Shown: positions 33,326 to 41,886, numbered from the stretch's first letter. The stretch: 64,000 nucleotides of DNA from Pseudonocardia sp. DSM 110487 (GCF_019468565.1 NZ_CP080521.1:5022001-5086000); one strand, 5' to 3'. Translations and numbers: made by a program. The notes: a model not told the origin generated them from the letters alone.

Positions 33326-34273
33326 GTGAAAGCTGTGGGTTTCACCGAGTTCGGCGGTCCGGAGGTCGTGCGGGTTCTGGATCTGCCGGAGCCGCATGCC
33401 GGGCCCGGGCAGGTGCGGATCAAGGTGGCCGCCGCCGCTGTACACCCGTCCGACGTCAACGCGCGGCTCGGGGTCATCGCCGACTACAGCCCCGAATTGT
33501 TCCCGCCCGCCGAGAAGTACGTGGTGGGGTGGGACGCGGCCGGGGTGATCGATGAGGTCGGCGAGGGAGTGCGCGCCGAATTGGCGGTCGGCGCCGAGGT
33601 GATCGCTCTGCTGGAGCCGAAACTGGCGCTGGGTGCGCAGGCGGAGTACGTGGTGGCGCCGGCGGAATCGGTGGTCCGCGCACCGAAGGGGGCCGACCTG
33701 GCGGCGGCGTCGACCCTGCTGATGAACGCGCTGACCGCGCGGATGGCGTTGGAGGCCCTCGAGCTGCCGCCAGGAGCAACCGTCGCGGTGACCGGAGCGG
33801 CCGGTGCGGTCGGCGGTTATGCGGTGCAACTGGCCAAGGCCGCCGGGCTGACGGTGATCGCCGACGCGGCCCAGACGGACCGGGACCTCGTCATCGGCTT
33901 CGGCGCCGATCACGTGCTCGCACGCGGGGACGGATTCGCCGAACGGGTCCGTGATCTGTGCCCCAGCGGCACGGACGGGATCATCGACGGCGCGGTGATG
34001 AACGACACGGTGACCGCAGCGGTACGCGACGGCGGAAGCATCGCGACTGTTCAGGGGTTCACCGGCACTGCGGACCGTGGTGTGCGCTGGTGCCCCGTGT
34101 TCGTGTACGACCGGCGCCGGGACACGGCGGCCCTGACGGAACTACGCGACCAGGCCGAGGCCGGCATCCTCACGCTCCGCGTCGCGGCGACATTTCCAGT
34201 CGACCAGGCGGAATCGGCGCACCGGCTCGTCGAAGCCGGCGGCGTACGGGGCCGTCCCGTTCTGCTGTTCTGA
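33326..34273 (+). CDS. NADP-dependent quinone-oxidoreductase-like MDR protein
   Basis: 315 residues, medium-chain dehydrogenase/reductase without zinc ligands. MKAVGFTEFGGPEVVRVLDLPEP, then VHPSDVNARLG, VVGWDAAGVIDEVGEGV and the dinucleotide site VTGAAGAVGGYAVQLAKAAG. The catalytic role is usually NADPH-dependent reduction of quinones or enones. GTG start. Likely controlled by the divergent TetR. Confidence 0.93.
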   Translation: MKAVGFTEFGGPEVVRVLDLPEPHAGPGQVRIKVAAAAVHPSDVNARLGVIADYSPELFPPAEKYVVGWDAAGVIDEVGEGVRAELAVGAEVIALLEPKLALGAQAEYVVAPAESVVRAPKGADLAAASTLLMNALTARMALEALELPPGATVAVTGAAGAVGGYAVQLAKAAGLTVIADAAQTDRDLVIGFGADHVLARGDGFAERVRDLCPSGTDGIIDGAVMNDTVTAAVRDGGSIATVQGFTGTADRGVRWCPVFVYDRRRDTAALTELRDQAEAGILTLRVAATFPVDQAESAHRLVEAGGVRGRPVLLF

Positions 34274-34379
34274 GCAAGGACGAGGACTGACCGCCCCGCC
34301 CCGCTCGACTCGGGCCCCACCCTGGATCCTGGCTCGGTGTTGCCGGCCGTGGACGTCGGAGGCCACACCCTCTCGAGGC

Positions 34380-34592
34380 TCAGGCCTCGAACCCGAGCGC
34401 CCGCATGTATACGGCGAACTGGTCCCGGGCGGGGATGACCTGGGCCGCTTCGAACTCGAGGACGTCCGCGGTGCGCACGCCGGTGCGGCGGGCCAGCTCC
34501 GCCGCCGATACCCCCTGCATCTCGCGGGCCTCGCGGAGCACGATGGCCAGGTCCTCGGCGTCCTCCTGCGGGGTGAAACCGTTCGTCGTCAT
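34380..34592 (-). CDS. small XRE-type helix-turn-helix protein
   Basis: 70 residues. The HTH reads LAIVLREAREMQGVSAAELARRTGVRTADVLEFEAAQVIPARDQFAVYMRALG. Its ATG overlaps the stop of the beta-lactamase-fold gene by 4 bases, so it is the last gene of the TetR/hydrolase operon. Being only a DNA-binding unit, it could act as an auxiliary repressor. Confidence 0.85.
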   Translation of the reverse strand: MTTNGFTPQEDAEDLAIVLREAREMQGVSAAELARRTGVRTADVLEFEAAQVIPARDQFAVYMRALGFEA

Positions 34593-35749
34593 CGCTGCTC
34601 CTCGACGCTCTCGACGGCCGCCGTGATCAACCGAACGGCCCGCGGGTCGGGGCCCATCGGGCTGCCCATCCGGTTCATCACGTAGCCGAACGCCAGCCCG
34701 CTTGCCGGGTCGGCGAACCCGATCGAGCCGCCCATCCCGCCCATCCCGAACCCGCCCGGCGGCAGCCCCGGCGTCTCCGGCGTCGCCAGCGAGAAGCCGT
34801 GGCTCCAACGCACCGGGGCGCGCATGATGCGGTCCTTGCCCGCGGCCTGCTCGGTGGTGGCCAGGGCCAGCGTGTCCGGCTCGAGGAAGCCACCGATCAG
34901 CGCCGCGTAGAAGCCGGCGAGTGCGCTGGCGGTGCCCACCCCGTTGCTTGCCGGGATCTCCGCGGACAGCACGTCCGGGTCGTTGTTGTCCATGGGCGGC
35001 ACCACCATGGACATGACGCGCGCGCTCAGCGACGTCGGGTCGCTGTAGGCGGCGATCATGTCGCGCATCTCCTCGGGCAACGCGTCGATGTCGAACGCCG
35101 CCGCCGAGTCGGGATCGGGCGGCTCGGGCGCGATGATCCGGCTCAGCCGGTGGTGCTCGGACTTCGGCAGTCCGATCCAGAAGTCGAGGCCGAGGGGTTC
35201 GGCGATCTCTTCCCGGAAGAAGGTGCCGAGGCTGCGCCCGGTCACCCGCCGCACCACCTCGCCGACCAGCCACCCGAAGGTCAGCCCGTGGTAGCCGTGC
35301 TCGGTACCCGGTGTCCAGAACGGCTGCTGGACGGCCAGCGCCGCCACCACCGGCTCCCATGCCAGCGCGTCGGCGAGCGGCACCGGCTGGTCCACGATGG
35401 GCAGGCCGGCCTGATGGGTCAGCAGCCAGCGGACCTTGGCCGGGGCGGTGAACTCCGGCCAGTACTCCTGCACCGGGGCGTCCAGGTCCAGCTCACCGCG
35501 CTGGACGAGCAGCAGCGCGCAGGCCGCCGTCATGGCCTTGGTGGTGGAGAAGACGGCCTGCAGGGTGTCCCGCCGCCATGGCCGGCCCTCCTGCTGGTCG
35601 GCGACCCCACCCCACAGGTCGACGACCTGCTCGCCGTGCCGGTACACGCTGACCGCGGCCCCGACCTCGGCGCCCTCGGCGAAGTTGGCCGCGAACGCGT
35701 CGCGGACCGCCTCGAACCCCGGGGCGATCTCGCCCTCGATCTCAGTCAC
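34589..35749 (-). CDS. serine hydrolase of the beta-lactamase/EstB fold
   Basis: 386 residues, no signal peptide. S68-T-T-K71 is the nucleophile motif, Y153 in HGYHGLTFG is the second catalytic residue, and GGMGGSIGFADP near 330 replaces the KTG box, as in class C-like esterases. Probably a cytoplasmic esterase rather than a beta-lactamase. Overlaps the upstream tetR by 8 bases and the downstream HTH gene by 4. Confidence 0.92.
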   Translation of the reverse strand: MTEIEGEIAPGFEAVRDAFAANFAEGAEVGAAVSVYRHGEQVVDLWGGVADQQEGRPWRRDTLQAVFSTTKAMTAACALLLVQRGELDLDAPVQEYWPEFTAPAKVRWLLTHQAGLPIVDQPVPLADALAWEPVVAALAVQQPFWTPGTEHGYHGLTFGWLVGEVVRRVTGRSLGTFFREEIAEPLGLDFWIGLPKSEHHRLSRIIAPEPPDPDSAAAFDIDALPEEMRDMIAAYSDPTSLSARVMSMVVPPMDNNDPDVLSAEIPASNGVGTASALAGFYAALIGGFLEPDTLALATTEQAAGKDRIMRAPVRWSHGFSLATPETPGLPPGGFGMGGMGGSIGFADPASGLAFGYVMNRMGSPMGPDPRAVRLITAAVESVEEQR

Positions 35750-36371
35750 CGGTCTTCCCTTCGGGTGCGGCCAGGGCGTGCTCGCACATGGCCACCAGTT
35801 CGTGGGTGTAGCCGGTCAGGTCCACGTCCGGCTGGGTCAGCAGGTGCTGCAGCGCTCCGGACAGCATCTGCCGGATGATCAATGCGACGGTTCGGGTGTG
35901 GAACTCGCGGAACTCGCCCGCCCGCTGCCCGCGGACCAGCAGTTCCTCGACCGCGTCGAGTTCGGCGACGTTGTTGGCGCCGACCCAGCGCCCCAAGGCC
36001 TCCGGGTGGCCCTGGAGGATGTGCACCAGTGCGCCCATGTACGTGCGGTGGCTGTCGTAGAAGGCGACGCTGCCCTCCAGGTACCCGCGCAGGGCCTGCC
36101 AGGCCGACGTTGCGCCGTCGCTGTGCGGGCGCACCACGGCGCCACCGGTGGCGTAGATCTCGGCCACCACCTGCCCGATCAGGTCGTCCTTGTTGGCGAA
36201 GTGGTACGAGATCAACCCCGGGCTGCTCAGCCCCGCCCGCCGCGCGATCTGCGCGAACGAGGCCTTGGCGTAGCCGAGCTCGGCGATGGTCTCGATCGCG
36301 GCGGCGACGATCTGCTTCCGGCGTGCGGCCTCGGTGAACGTTTGTTCGCTCGACCCAGGATTAGGTTGCAC
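35742..36371 (-). CDS. TetR family regulator
   Basis: 209 residues from GTG 36371. HTH: RKQIVAAAIETIAELGYAKASFAQIARRAGLSSPGLISYHFANKDDLI. First gene of the three-gene operon. A palindrome covers the start codon, so direct autorepression is likely. Confidence 0.92.
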   Translation of the reverse strand: MQPNPGSSEQTFTEAARRKQIVAAAIETIAELGYAKASFAQIARRAGLSSPGLISYHFANKDDLIGQVVAEIYATGGAVVRPHSDGATSAWQALRGYLEGSVAFYDSHRTYMGALVHILQGHPEALGRWVGANNVAELDAVEELLVRGQRAGEFREFHTRTVALIIRQMLSGALQHLLTQPDVDLTGYTHELVAMCEHALAAPEGKTGD

Positions 36372-36378
36372 GACCTAA
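36361..36378. promoter_or_regulatory. operator candidate overlapping the tetR start codon
   Basis: TTAGGT-TGCACG-ACCTAA, perfect 6-bp arms; the GTG start (complement of CAC, 36369-36371) is at its centre, an arrangement that suggests a leaderless or very short leader transcript. Confidence 0.75.
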
Positions 36379-36482
36379 AACTAGTGCACTCGTCCTACGC
36401 GCCTACGGCTGGGGGCCACTCCCCGCCACCTCGTACCGCGCGCAGCAACAGGCCGCCCGCGCCGCCCGGCGCCCTCGTGGGC

Positions 36483-36896
36483 TCACACTTCGGCGGGAGC
36501 CATCGCCGCGCTGAGCGCGGCCAGCTCGTCCGGCTCCAGTCCGGCCCAGGGGTGGTCGATGACGTAGAGCCAGCCGCCCTCCGACTGACGCGCGGCGACC
36601 TCGGCGGTCACGGCGGACGTCGTCTGGTCCCCGGTCCTCAGCGTCCACTCGTTGCTGAGGATCGCCAGGTCACCTGCTTCGATCGCGTAGCGGCTGCGTA
36701 TGGCGAGGTGCCCACCCATCTCGAGCAGCCCCGACCATTGCTCGCGGATCGCGTCCGAACCCGTCGCGGTCGAGCCGTCGAGCAGGATCATCCTGGCATC
36801 TGGCGCGTATAGCCGCATCAGCCCATCGAGGTCTTGATCATTGAACCCGGCCTCGACAGCGGGATGGATAGCCTCGAGATCGACGCCCTGCGCCAT
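36483..36896 (-). CDS. SnoaL/NTF2-like (DUF4440-type) protein
   Basis: 137 residues. AVEAGFNDQDLDGLMRLYAPDARMILLDGSTATGSDAIREQWSGLL is the NTF2-like start, ending LYVIDHPWAGLEPDEL. Such proteins are ligand-binding or ketosteroid-isomerase-like; role unknown. ATG 36896; long frame upstream rejected. Confidence 0.85.
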   Translation of the reverse strand: MAQGVDLEAIHPAVEAGFNDQDLDGLMRLYAPDARMILLDGSTATGSDAIREQWSGLLEMGGHLAIRSRYAIEAGDLAILSNEWTLRTGDQTTSAVTAEVAARQSEGGWLYVIDHPWAGLEPDELAALSAAMAPAEV

Positions 36897-37021
36897 GGGT
36901 CCGCCTCCAACACCGGTGGGGAGTACGTGAGCTGCGACCGTAGCGCCGCGGTCCATCTGGGTCGATGCAGTGAGCGGAGGAGAGCAGGACGCACGAGAGG
37001 CGGAGCGCGCGGTTATGACAG

Positions 37022-37216
37022 TCAGGGTCGGTAGCCCTCGTAGTCGCCCCAGCCGCCGCTCTCCATGAGCTCCCGCCACGTGGGCCACGGCTGCCCGGTC
37101 GCCTGCCGCACCAGCTCGCCGGGCACGGTGAACGGCGGGGCCTTCTGCGGCCTGTCGACGGCCTGGGCAACGAGCGTGTCGTGCAGCACCGCGGCGGCGT
37201 GCAGGCGGGGCAGCAC
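37022..37216 (-). CDS. short hypothetical frame, possibly a gene remnant
   Basis: 64 codons from a GTG start. The text VLHDTLVAQAVDRPQKAPPF, then WPTWRELMESGGWGDYEGYRP, looks protein-like, and similar-quality coding text (FAERVHAVLPRLHAAA) continues upstream of the GTG without a usable start, so the gene may be 5'-truncated. Its HDT-L-VA phrase resembles the small protein at 14715-14972. Confidence 0.35.
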   Translation of the reverse strand: MLPRLHAAAVLHDTLVAQAVDRPQKAPPFTVPGELVRQATGQPWPTWRELMESGGWGDYEGYRP

Positions 37217-37458
37217 GGCGTGGACGCGCTCGGCGAAGCCGCAGTGATCGTTGCGAGATGCGCCTGAGCACCCCCGGCAGGGCGCTCAGGCTGATCTCGG
37301 ACGGATCACACGGTGCTGATCGATCCGAGAACCGGCTCAGCGCCCTCCTCAGGGCGATCGCACGCGCCTCGGATGGATCTTGCTCCAGGCTGCCCGCATG
37401 CCCTCCAGGGCTCGATCGCGGGGGTCCTTCTCCAGGACGCCGCCTTGGTCGACGCACA

Positions 37459-37482
37459 CCAACGAAACAGTCGTTTCGTTGG
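37459..37482. promoter_or_regulatory. inverted repeat IR1 upstream of the coiled-coil gene
   Basis: CCAACGAAAC and GTTTCGTTGG, perfect 10-bp arms around AGTC. First of three consecutive palindromes. Confidence 0.85.
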
Positions 37483-37484
37483 CT

Positions 37485-37514
37485 CCTGGTTTGCTAGATG
37501 AAACGCAAACCAGG
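37485..37514. promoter_or_regulatory. inverted repeat IR2 upstream of the coiled-coil gene
   Basis: CCTGGTTTGC and GCAAACCAGG, perfect 10-bp arms around a 10-bp spacer, starting 2 bp after IR1. Confidence 0.85.
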
Positions 37515-37520
37515 TTCCTC

Positions 37521-37532
37521 AGTTCGCGAACT
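37521..37532. promoter_or_regulatory. palindrome IR3 upstream of the coiled-coil gene
   Basis: AGTTCGCGAACT, a perfect 12-bp palindrome, 24 bases before the ATG. The three sites fill the whole promoter region and are less GC-rich than the surroundings. Confidence 0.8.
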
Positions 37533-37555
37533 ACAAACGTGTAACCTGCGGAACC

Positions 37556-38608
37556 ATGATCGACGAGGCCGTACGCTGCGGCTACAGCAAGTGCAGGACC
37601 GAGCTGCCCCCTCCCGGACCCCAGGGCGGCAGGCGCCGCTCCTTCTGCCGCGACACCCGCTGGCCGGGTGGTCGCACGTGCGCGCAGATGGCGCGCGCGG
37701 AACGCGACGCCCTCGACGCGCTCGGCCTCGACGCGGGGCGCGCGACGTTCCAGCTCGACGCCGACCGGCTGCGGGAGCACGTTGACGCCCTGCACGGCCC
37801 GGTCGCGGACCTCGCCGAAGCCCTCGCCGCCGTCCGGGCCCGGCTCGACGAGGTGGAGGGCGGCGCGCTCGCCGCGGTGGAGACGGCCAACCGCACAGCC
37901 GCGGACGCCGAGGCGGCCCGCGTCGAGGCGCAGCAGGCACAGGAACGCGCGGAGCGCGACGCGCGCGGAGCGCGGGAGCAGGCCGCGCAGGCGGGGGAGG
38001 AGCGGGCCGCCGCCGTGGAACGAGCCGCCGCGGCGGCGCGGCAGGCCCTCGACGCCACCGAGGCGCTGGGCGCCGCCCGTCAGCAGGCGCAGGACGCGGT
38101 GACGGCGCGGGGACAGGCCGAGGAGCGGGCCCGGGACGCGGACCGCCGGGCCGCCGAGGCCGACGTGGCGGCCCGGGAAGCGATGGTGCGTGCCGAGCGG
38201 GCGGTCACCGAGCGGGACGCGGCGCACGCTCGTGCCGAGGAACGCAGGGTCGAGGCGGACGGCCTGCGTGCCGAGCTGGGCGAGGCGCGGGCGGCGGTGG
38301 CGACAGCTCGCGCCGAGGACGAGCGGCTCCGGGCCGAGCTGGCAGACGTTCGGGCACGGCTGACGTCGGTCGGAGCTGCCCGTGACGAGGCGGCGGCGGC
38401 GCTCGCCGTCGAGCGCGAGGCTCGGCACCGCAGTGATCAGGAGCTGGCCGGGGCGCGGGAACGCGCCGACGCGGAGTCGGCCCTGCGCGCCCGTGTGGAG
38501 GCCGACCTGGAGCGCGCCCACGCCGAGGCGAGGCAGGCTCGCGGACGCGACACAGCCGAGCTCCGAGCCCTGGTGACGGCGGCGATCCGCGACGCCGCCG
38601 CCCCCTGA
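37556..38608 (+). CDS. zinc-finger-like, long coiled-coil protein (KfrA-like organisation)
   Basis: 350 residues. The first ~45 residues contain CGYSKCRTELPPP, SFCRD and GGRTC, a possible Cys4-type zinc site. From about 55 to 345 the chain is an almost unbroken Ala/Glu/Arg/Gln-rich coiled coil. It resembles in layout the plasmid protein KfrA (N-terminal DNA-binding unit plus long coiled coil, autoregulated), but the DNA-binding part here would be a zinc finger rather than a helix-turn-helix. Similar proteins occur on actinobacterial plasmids and integrative elements. Three stacked palindromes precede the gene. Function in segregation, nucleoid binding or replication control is inference. Confidence 0.8.
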   Translation: MIDEAVRCGYSKCRTELPPPGPQGGRRRSFCRDTRWPGGRTCAQMARAERDALDALGLDAGRATFQLDADRLREHVDALHGPVADLAEALAAVRARLDEVEGGALAAVETANRTAADAEAARVEAQQAQERAERDARGAREQAAQAGEERAAAVERAAAAARQALDATEALGAARQQAQDAVTARGQAEERARDADRRAAEADVAAREAMVRAERAVTERDAAHARAEERRVEADGLRAELGEARAAVATARAEDERLRAELADVRARLTSVGAARDEAAAALAVEREARHRSDQELAGARERADAESALRARVEADLERAHAEARQARGRDTAELRALVTAAIRDAAAP

Positions 38609-38613
38609 CCCCT

Positions 38614-38850
38614 TCAGAGCCTCCAGGTCAGCGGTTCGGCGGGGTCGTATCGGCAGGTGGTGCCCGTGATCACCGAGCGGTCGAGGTGCGCGCCCAGCTC
38701 CGGCAGGACCGCGCCGATCCGCTGAATCGCCTCCCTCAGCCGCCCGCCGACGGCCTTGCGGGCGCGCTCCGTGGTGCTGCTACCCAGGGTGCGGGGGCGT
38801 CCGGCGATCCCGGCGGTCCGGCCGAGCTGCTCGTCGTATGGGGGTACCAA
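38614..38850 (-). pseudogene. C-terminal remnant of a larger regulator/ATPase (tentative)
   Basis: 78 codons ending ARKAVGGRLREAIQRIGAVLPELGAHLDRSVITG and a C-Y-P-rich tail. This block looks like the extreme C-terminus found in many actinobacterial AAA-type or AfsR-like regulators, where it follows a conserved RKxVxxRIRxAI helix. The rest of such a protein is absent. It abuts the coiled-coil gene (5 bases) and the SDR gene (4 bases). It may instead be a small intact protein. Confidence 0.45.
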
Positions 38851-38854
38851 ATGA

Positions 38855-39547
38855 TCACCAGGGCACCGGGCGCCCGTCGCGCGTGAACGTGCTCGTGGGG
38901 CCGCCGTCGGGCAGGTCGACGGCGTACATGATGCTGGCGGCGCCCTCGGTCACCGGGCGCCCGCCGGGGCCGCCCATGTCGGTGGCCACCCATCCCGGGC
39001 AGACGGCGTTGACGAGGACGCGTTCGTGCCTGAGGTCGCCTGCCAGTGTGCGGGTGAGGGCGTTGAGGGCGGCCTTGCTGACGTTGTAGGCGGGGGTGCC
39101 GCCGCCCATCGAGGCGAGGGAGCCGCCTTCGCTGCTCACCATGACGATCCGCGGGTGCGCGCTGCGGCGCAGCAGCGGGAGGAAGGCGAGCGTGGTCTGC
39201 CATGCGCCGAGCACGTTGGTCTCGAGTGCCTCGCGCACGACGGCCAGATCGGCGGTGACGCTCGTCTGCCGGGTGTCGTAGTGGATGGCCGCGTTGTTGA
39301 CCAGCACGTCCACCCGGCCCTCGGTGTCCGCGACGTCCTTGGCGAGCGCGGCGAGACCGTCGGCGTCGGTGACGTCGAGCCGGACCGCGCGCACCCGGCC
39401 GGGCAGCTCCCGGGCCACCCGCTCGCCCGCCGCGAGGTCACGGGCACCCAGTAGGACGGTGTCCCCGCAAGCGGCGCAGTGGCGGGCCACCTCGCGGCCC
39501 AGCCCGCGGTTGCCGCCCGTCACGACGACGACCCGATCACTGTTCAT
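38855..39547 (-). CDS. short-chain dehydrogenase/reductase
   Basis: 230 residues from ATG 39547. TGGNRGLG (cofactor), LDVTDADG, NNAA, catalytic Ser in MVSSEGG and YNVSK. C-terminal GWVATDMGGPGGRPVTEGA is characteristic of carbonyl reductase-like SDRs. It starts inside the LysR gene end (11-base overlap), so the two are co-transcribed. Confidence 0.93.
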   Translation of the reverse strand: MNSDRVVVVTGGNRGLGREVARHCAACGDTVLLGARDLAAGERVARELPGRVRAVRLDVTDADGLAALAKDVADTEGRVDVLVNNAAIHYDTRQTSVTADLAVVREALETNVLGAWQTTLAFLPLLRRSAHPRIVMVSSEGGSLASMGGGTPAYNVSKAALNALTRTLAGDLRHERVLVNAVCPGWVATDMGGPGGRPVTEGAASIMYAVDLPDGGPTSTFTRDGRPVPW

Positions 39548-40472
39548 GGCCGGGATCTTCGCCCGTATCGCCGGACTCGGGGAGGTCCGTTCCTGCCATC
39601 CAGCCGGCGAGGAAGCCCCGGCACGCCTCGGCGGCGGCGCCGAGCGTGGCGTCGGTGCGGTGCAGCAACCCGACCGGGCGCAGCTGCGGTCCCGGGACGA
39701 CGCTGTGCACGGCGACCGGCGGCCCTGGCGCCTCGGCCACCGACCGCGCGACGAGTGCGACGCCGAGCCCGTGGGCGGCGAGGTCACGCAGCCTCGGCAG
39801 GTGAGAGCTCTCGAACGGCACGCGCGGGGTGAAGCCGGCCTCGGCCGCGAGCCGGTCGAGGATCGCGCGCAGGCCGCTGTCGGCGGGCAGGCACACGAAC
39901 GGCTCGTCGCGCAGGGCGGCCAGCGGGAGGGGATCGGTGCCGGCGAGGGGGTGGGCCGGGGAGGTGACGAGCACCAGCTCGTCGGTGAAGAGCGGGGTGC
40001 ATGCGTACCGGGCGGGGAGACCGGGCGGCATGGGGCCGATGGCGAGGTCCAGCTCGCCGTGGTCGAGCCCGTCGAGCAGGCGGCGCAGCGCGCCGGAGGA
40101 CAGCGCGAGCTCGACGCCCGGGTGCCGCCGGTGGAACGCGGCGAGCGCGGCCGGCAGGTCGAACGGGTCGAGCGCCTGTATCGCGCCGATCCGCACGCGC
40201 CCCAGCAGGCCGCCTGCGAGTCCGGCGAGCTCGTCGCGCACGGCGTCGAGCTCGGCGATGGCCCGCCGCGCTCGGCGGAGTACGAGCTCACCGGCCTGGG
40301 TCAGCTCGACGCTGCGGGTGGTGCGGTGCAGCAGCCGCGCGCCCACCTCGGCCTCCAGCCTGCGGATCTGCACCGAGACGGCGGGCTGTGCCACCCGCAG
40401 GTGTTCCGCGGCGCGGGTGAACCCACCGTGCCGGACGACCGCGTCGAAGTAGACGAGCTGGCGAAGCTCCAC
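39537..40472 (-). CDS. LysR family regulator
   Basis: 311 residues from GTG 40472. The winged HTH is complete: ELRQLVYFDAVVRHGGFTRAAEHLRVAQPAVSVQIRRLEAEVGARLLHR. The periplasmic-binding-like effector domain follows (GRVRIGAIQALDPFDLPAALAAFHRRHPG). No strong ribosome site; an in-frame GTG at 40487 is possible. Diverges from the SDR at 40552 and precedes the SDR at 38855, so it probably controls both. Confidence 0.93.
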   Translation of the reverse strand: MELRQLVYFDAVVRHGGFTRAAEHLRVAQPAVSVQIRRLEAEVGARLLHRTTRSVELTQAGELVLRRARRAIAELDAVRDELAGLAGGLLGRVRIGAIQALDPFDLPAALAAFHRRHPGVELALSSGALRRLLDGLDHGELDLAIGPMPPGLPARYACTPLFTDELVLVTSPAHPLAGTDPLPLAALRDEPFVCLPADSGLRAILDRLAAEAGFTPRVPFESSHLPRLRDLAAHGLGVALVARSVAEAPGPPVAVHSVVPGPQLRPVGLLHRTDATLGAAAEACRGFLAGWMAGTDLPESGDTGEDPGHEQ

Positions 40473-40473
40473 C

Positions 40474-40498
40474 CATTCATAGTGCACGGCAATGAGTG
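40474..40498. promoter_or_regulatory. LysR-box candidate
   Basis: CATTCAT-N11-ATGAGTG, 6 of 7 bases mirror-paired, in the divergent gap right at the LysR start. The layout fits a LysR-type recognition dyad. Confidence 0.5.
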
Positions 40499-40551
40499 TC
40501 AGCACGAACATGTCTTGGACGTATGAGTAGCACGGAGCCCACGATGAGGGC

Positions 40552-41361
40552 ATGCGCTGGTTCATCACCGGTTCCTCGGCCGGCTTCGGCCGGGTCATGG
40601 CCGAGACCTTGCTCGCCCGAGGCGAGACCGTCGTCGCGACAGCCCGGGATCCGCTCGCCCTCGCCGACCTCGTCGACAAGTACCCGGACGCTGTGCTCGC
40701 GCTCCCGCTGGACGTCACCGATCCCGACCAGGTGCGGGCGGCGGTCGACGCCGCGGGGCCGATCGACGTACTGGTCAACAACGCGGGCCACGGGCTGCTC
40801 GGCGCGCTGGAGGAGCTCTCGGACGAGCAGATCCACGAGGTGCTGGCGGTCAACCTGCTGGGCGCGCTCGCCGTCACCCGCGCCGTGCTCCCGCAGATGC
40901 GGGCCCGGCGCGGCGGGCACATCGTGCAGATGTCGTCGGTCGGTGGGGTGATCGGCAACCCGGGCCACGCGATCTACGCCACCAGCAAGTTCGCGCTGGA
41001 AGGGGCATCGGAGGCCCTCTCCGGTGAGGTGGCGCCGTTCGGGATCCGGGTGACGATCGTCGAGCCTGGCCCGTTCCGAACCGAGTTCCTCGGCCGCTCC
41101 ATGCGCCGCGCCACCCCCATCCCGGACTACGAGGACGGTCCCGCCGGTGTGTTGCGTGCCCTCTTCGCCACGCAGCACGGGCAGCAGCCGGGCGACCCGG
41201 TCCGCGCGGTGGAGGCGATCATCGACGCCGTCCACTCGCCGTCGGCGCCGCTGCGGCTGCCGCTCGGCCGCGCGGCCGTCGAGCGGATCCGCGCGAAGTT
41301 GCGGGCACAGCTCGCCGACCTGGAGGCCTGCGCGGAGGTGGCGATCGCCGCGGACCGATGA
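40552..41361 (+). CDS. short-chain dehydrogenase/reductase
   Basis: 269 residues. WFITGSSAGFGRVMAETLL (cofactor site), LDVTDPDQV, VNNAGHG, QMSSVGG and YATSKFALEG (Y and K). C-terminal VEPGPFRTEFLGRSM is the common oxidoreductase SDR pattern. Divergent from the LysR gene, which likely regulates it. Confidence 0.94.
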   Translation: MRWFITGSSAGFGRVMAETLLARGETVVATARDPLALADLVDKYPDAVLALPLDVTDPDQVRAAVDAAGPIDVLVNNAGHGLLGALEELSDEQIHEVLAVNLLGALAVTRAVLPQMRARRGGHIVQMSSVGGVIGNPGHAIYATSKFALEGASEALSGEVAPFGIRVTIVEPGPFRTEFLGRSMRRATPIPDYEDGPAGVLRALFATQHGQQPGDPVRAVEAIIDAVHSPSAPLRLPLGRAAVERIRAKLRAQLADLEACAEVAIAADR

Positions 41362-41391
41362 GTTCGCGTCCTCCCGCCGGTCTCCACGGTC

Positions 41392-41886
41392 ATGAGCATG
41401 AACCTGGACATCGTCGACCGCCCCGCACAGCCGTACGTGGCGGTCCGGCGCACGGTCACGATGCAGACCTTCCCCGAGATCGCCGACCGTCTTCCCGGGC
41501 TGTTCGGGTGGCTCGCGGAGCGCGGGATCGCCCCGGCGGGCCCGCCGTTCTTCCGGTACCTCGTGATCGACATGGAGCGTGAGCTCGACGTCGAGGCGGG
41601 CGTGCCGGTCGCGACGCCCATCGACGGCGACGGCGAGGTGCTCGCGGGTGAGCTGCCGGCGGGGCGCTACGCCGCGACCACGCACGTCGGGCACCCCGAC
41701 GAGCTGATCGCCGTGACCGGGGCGTTCCTGGACGAGGCCGCGGCGCAGGGCCTGAGCTTCGACGCCACCGAGACCGAGCGGGGCACCCGGTGGGGGTGCC
41801 GGCTGGAGCTGCTGCTCACCAACCCCGCCGAGCAGCCGGACATGAACAAGTGGGAGACGACGCTCGCGTTCCGCCTGGTGGACTGA
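41392..41886 (+). CDS. GyrI-like effector-binding domain protein
   Basis: 164 residues. IVDRPAQPYVAVRRTVTMQTFPEIADRLPGLFGWLAERG is the start of the AraC/GyrI effector-binding fold, followed by PPFFRYLVI and LPAGRYAATTHVGHPDEL. Stand-alone members bind or hydrolyse small molecules. It follows the SDR by 30 bases in the same direction. Confidence 0.9.
   Translation: MSMNLDIVDRPAQPYVAVRRTVTMQTFPEIADRLPGLFGWLAERGIAPAGPPFFRYLVIDMERELDVEAGVPVATPIDGDGEVLAGELPAGRYAATTHVGHPDELIAVTGAFLDEAAAQGLSFDATETERGTRWGCRLELLLTNPAEQPDMNKWETTLAFRLVD

Noticed and set aside
36897..37457. N-terminal extension of the SnoaL-like protein
   Set aside because: The upstream frame is Arg/Ser-rich without family similarity; ATG 36896 gives the normal length.
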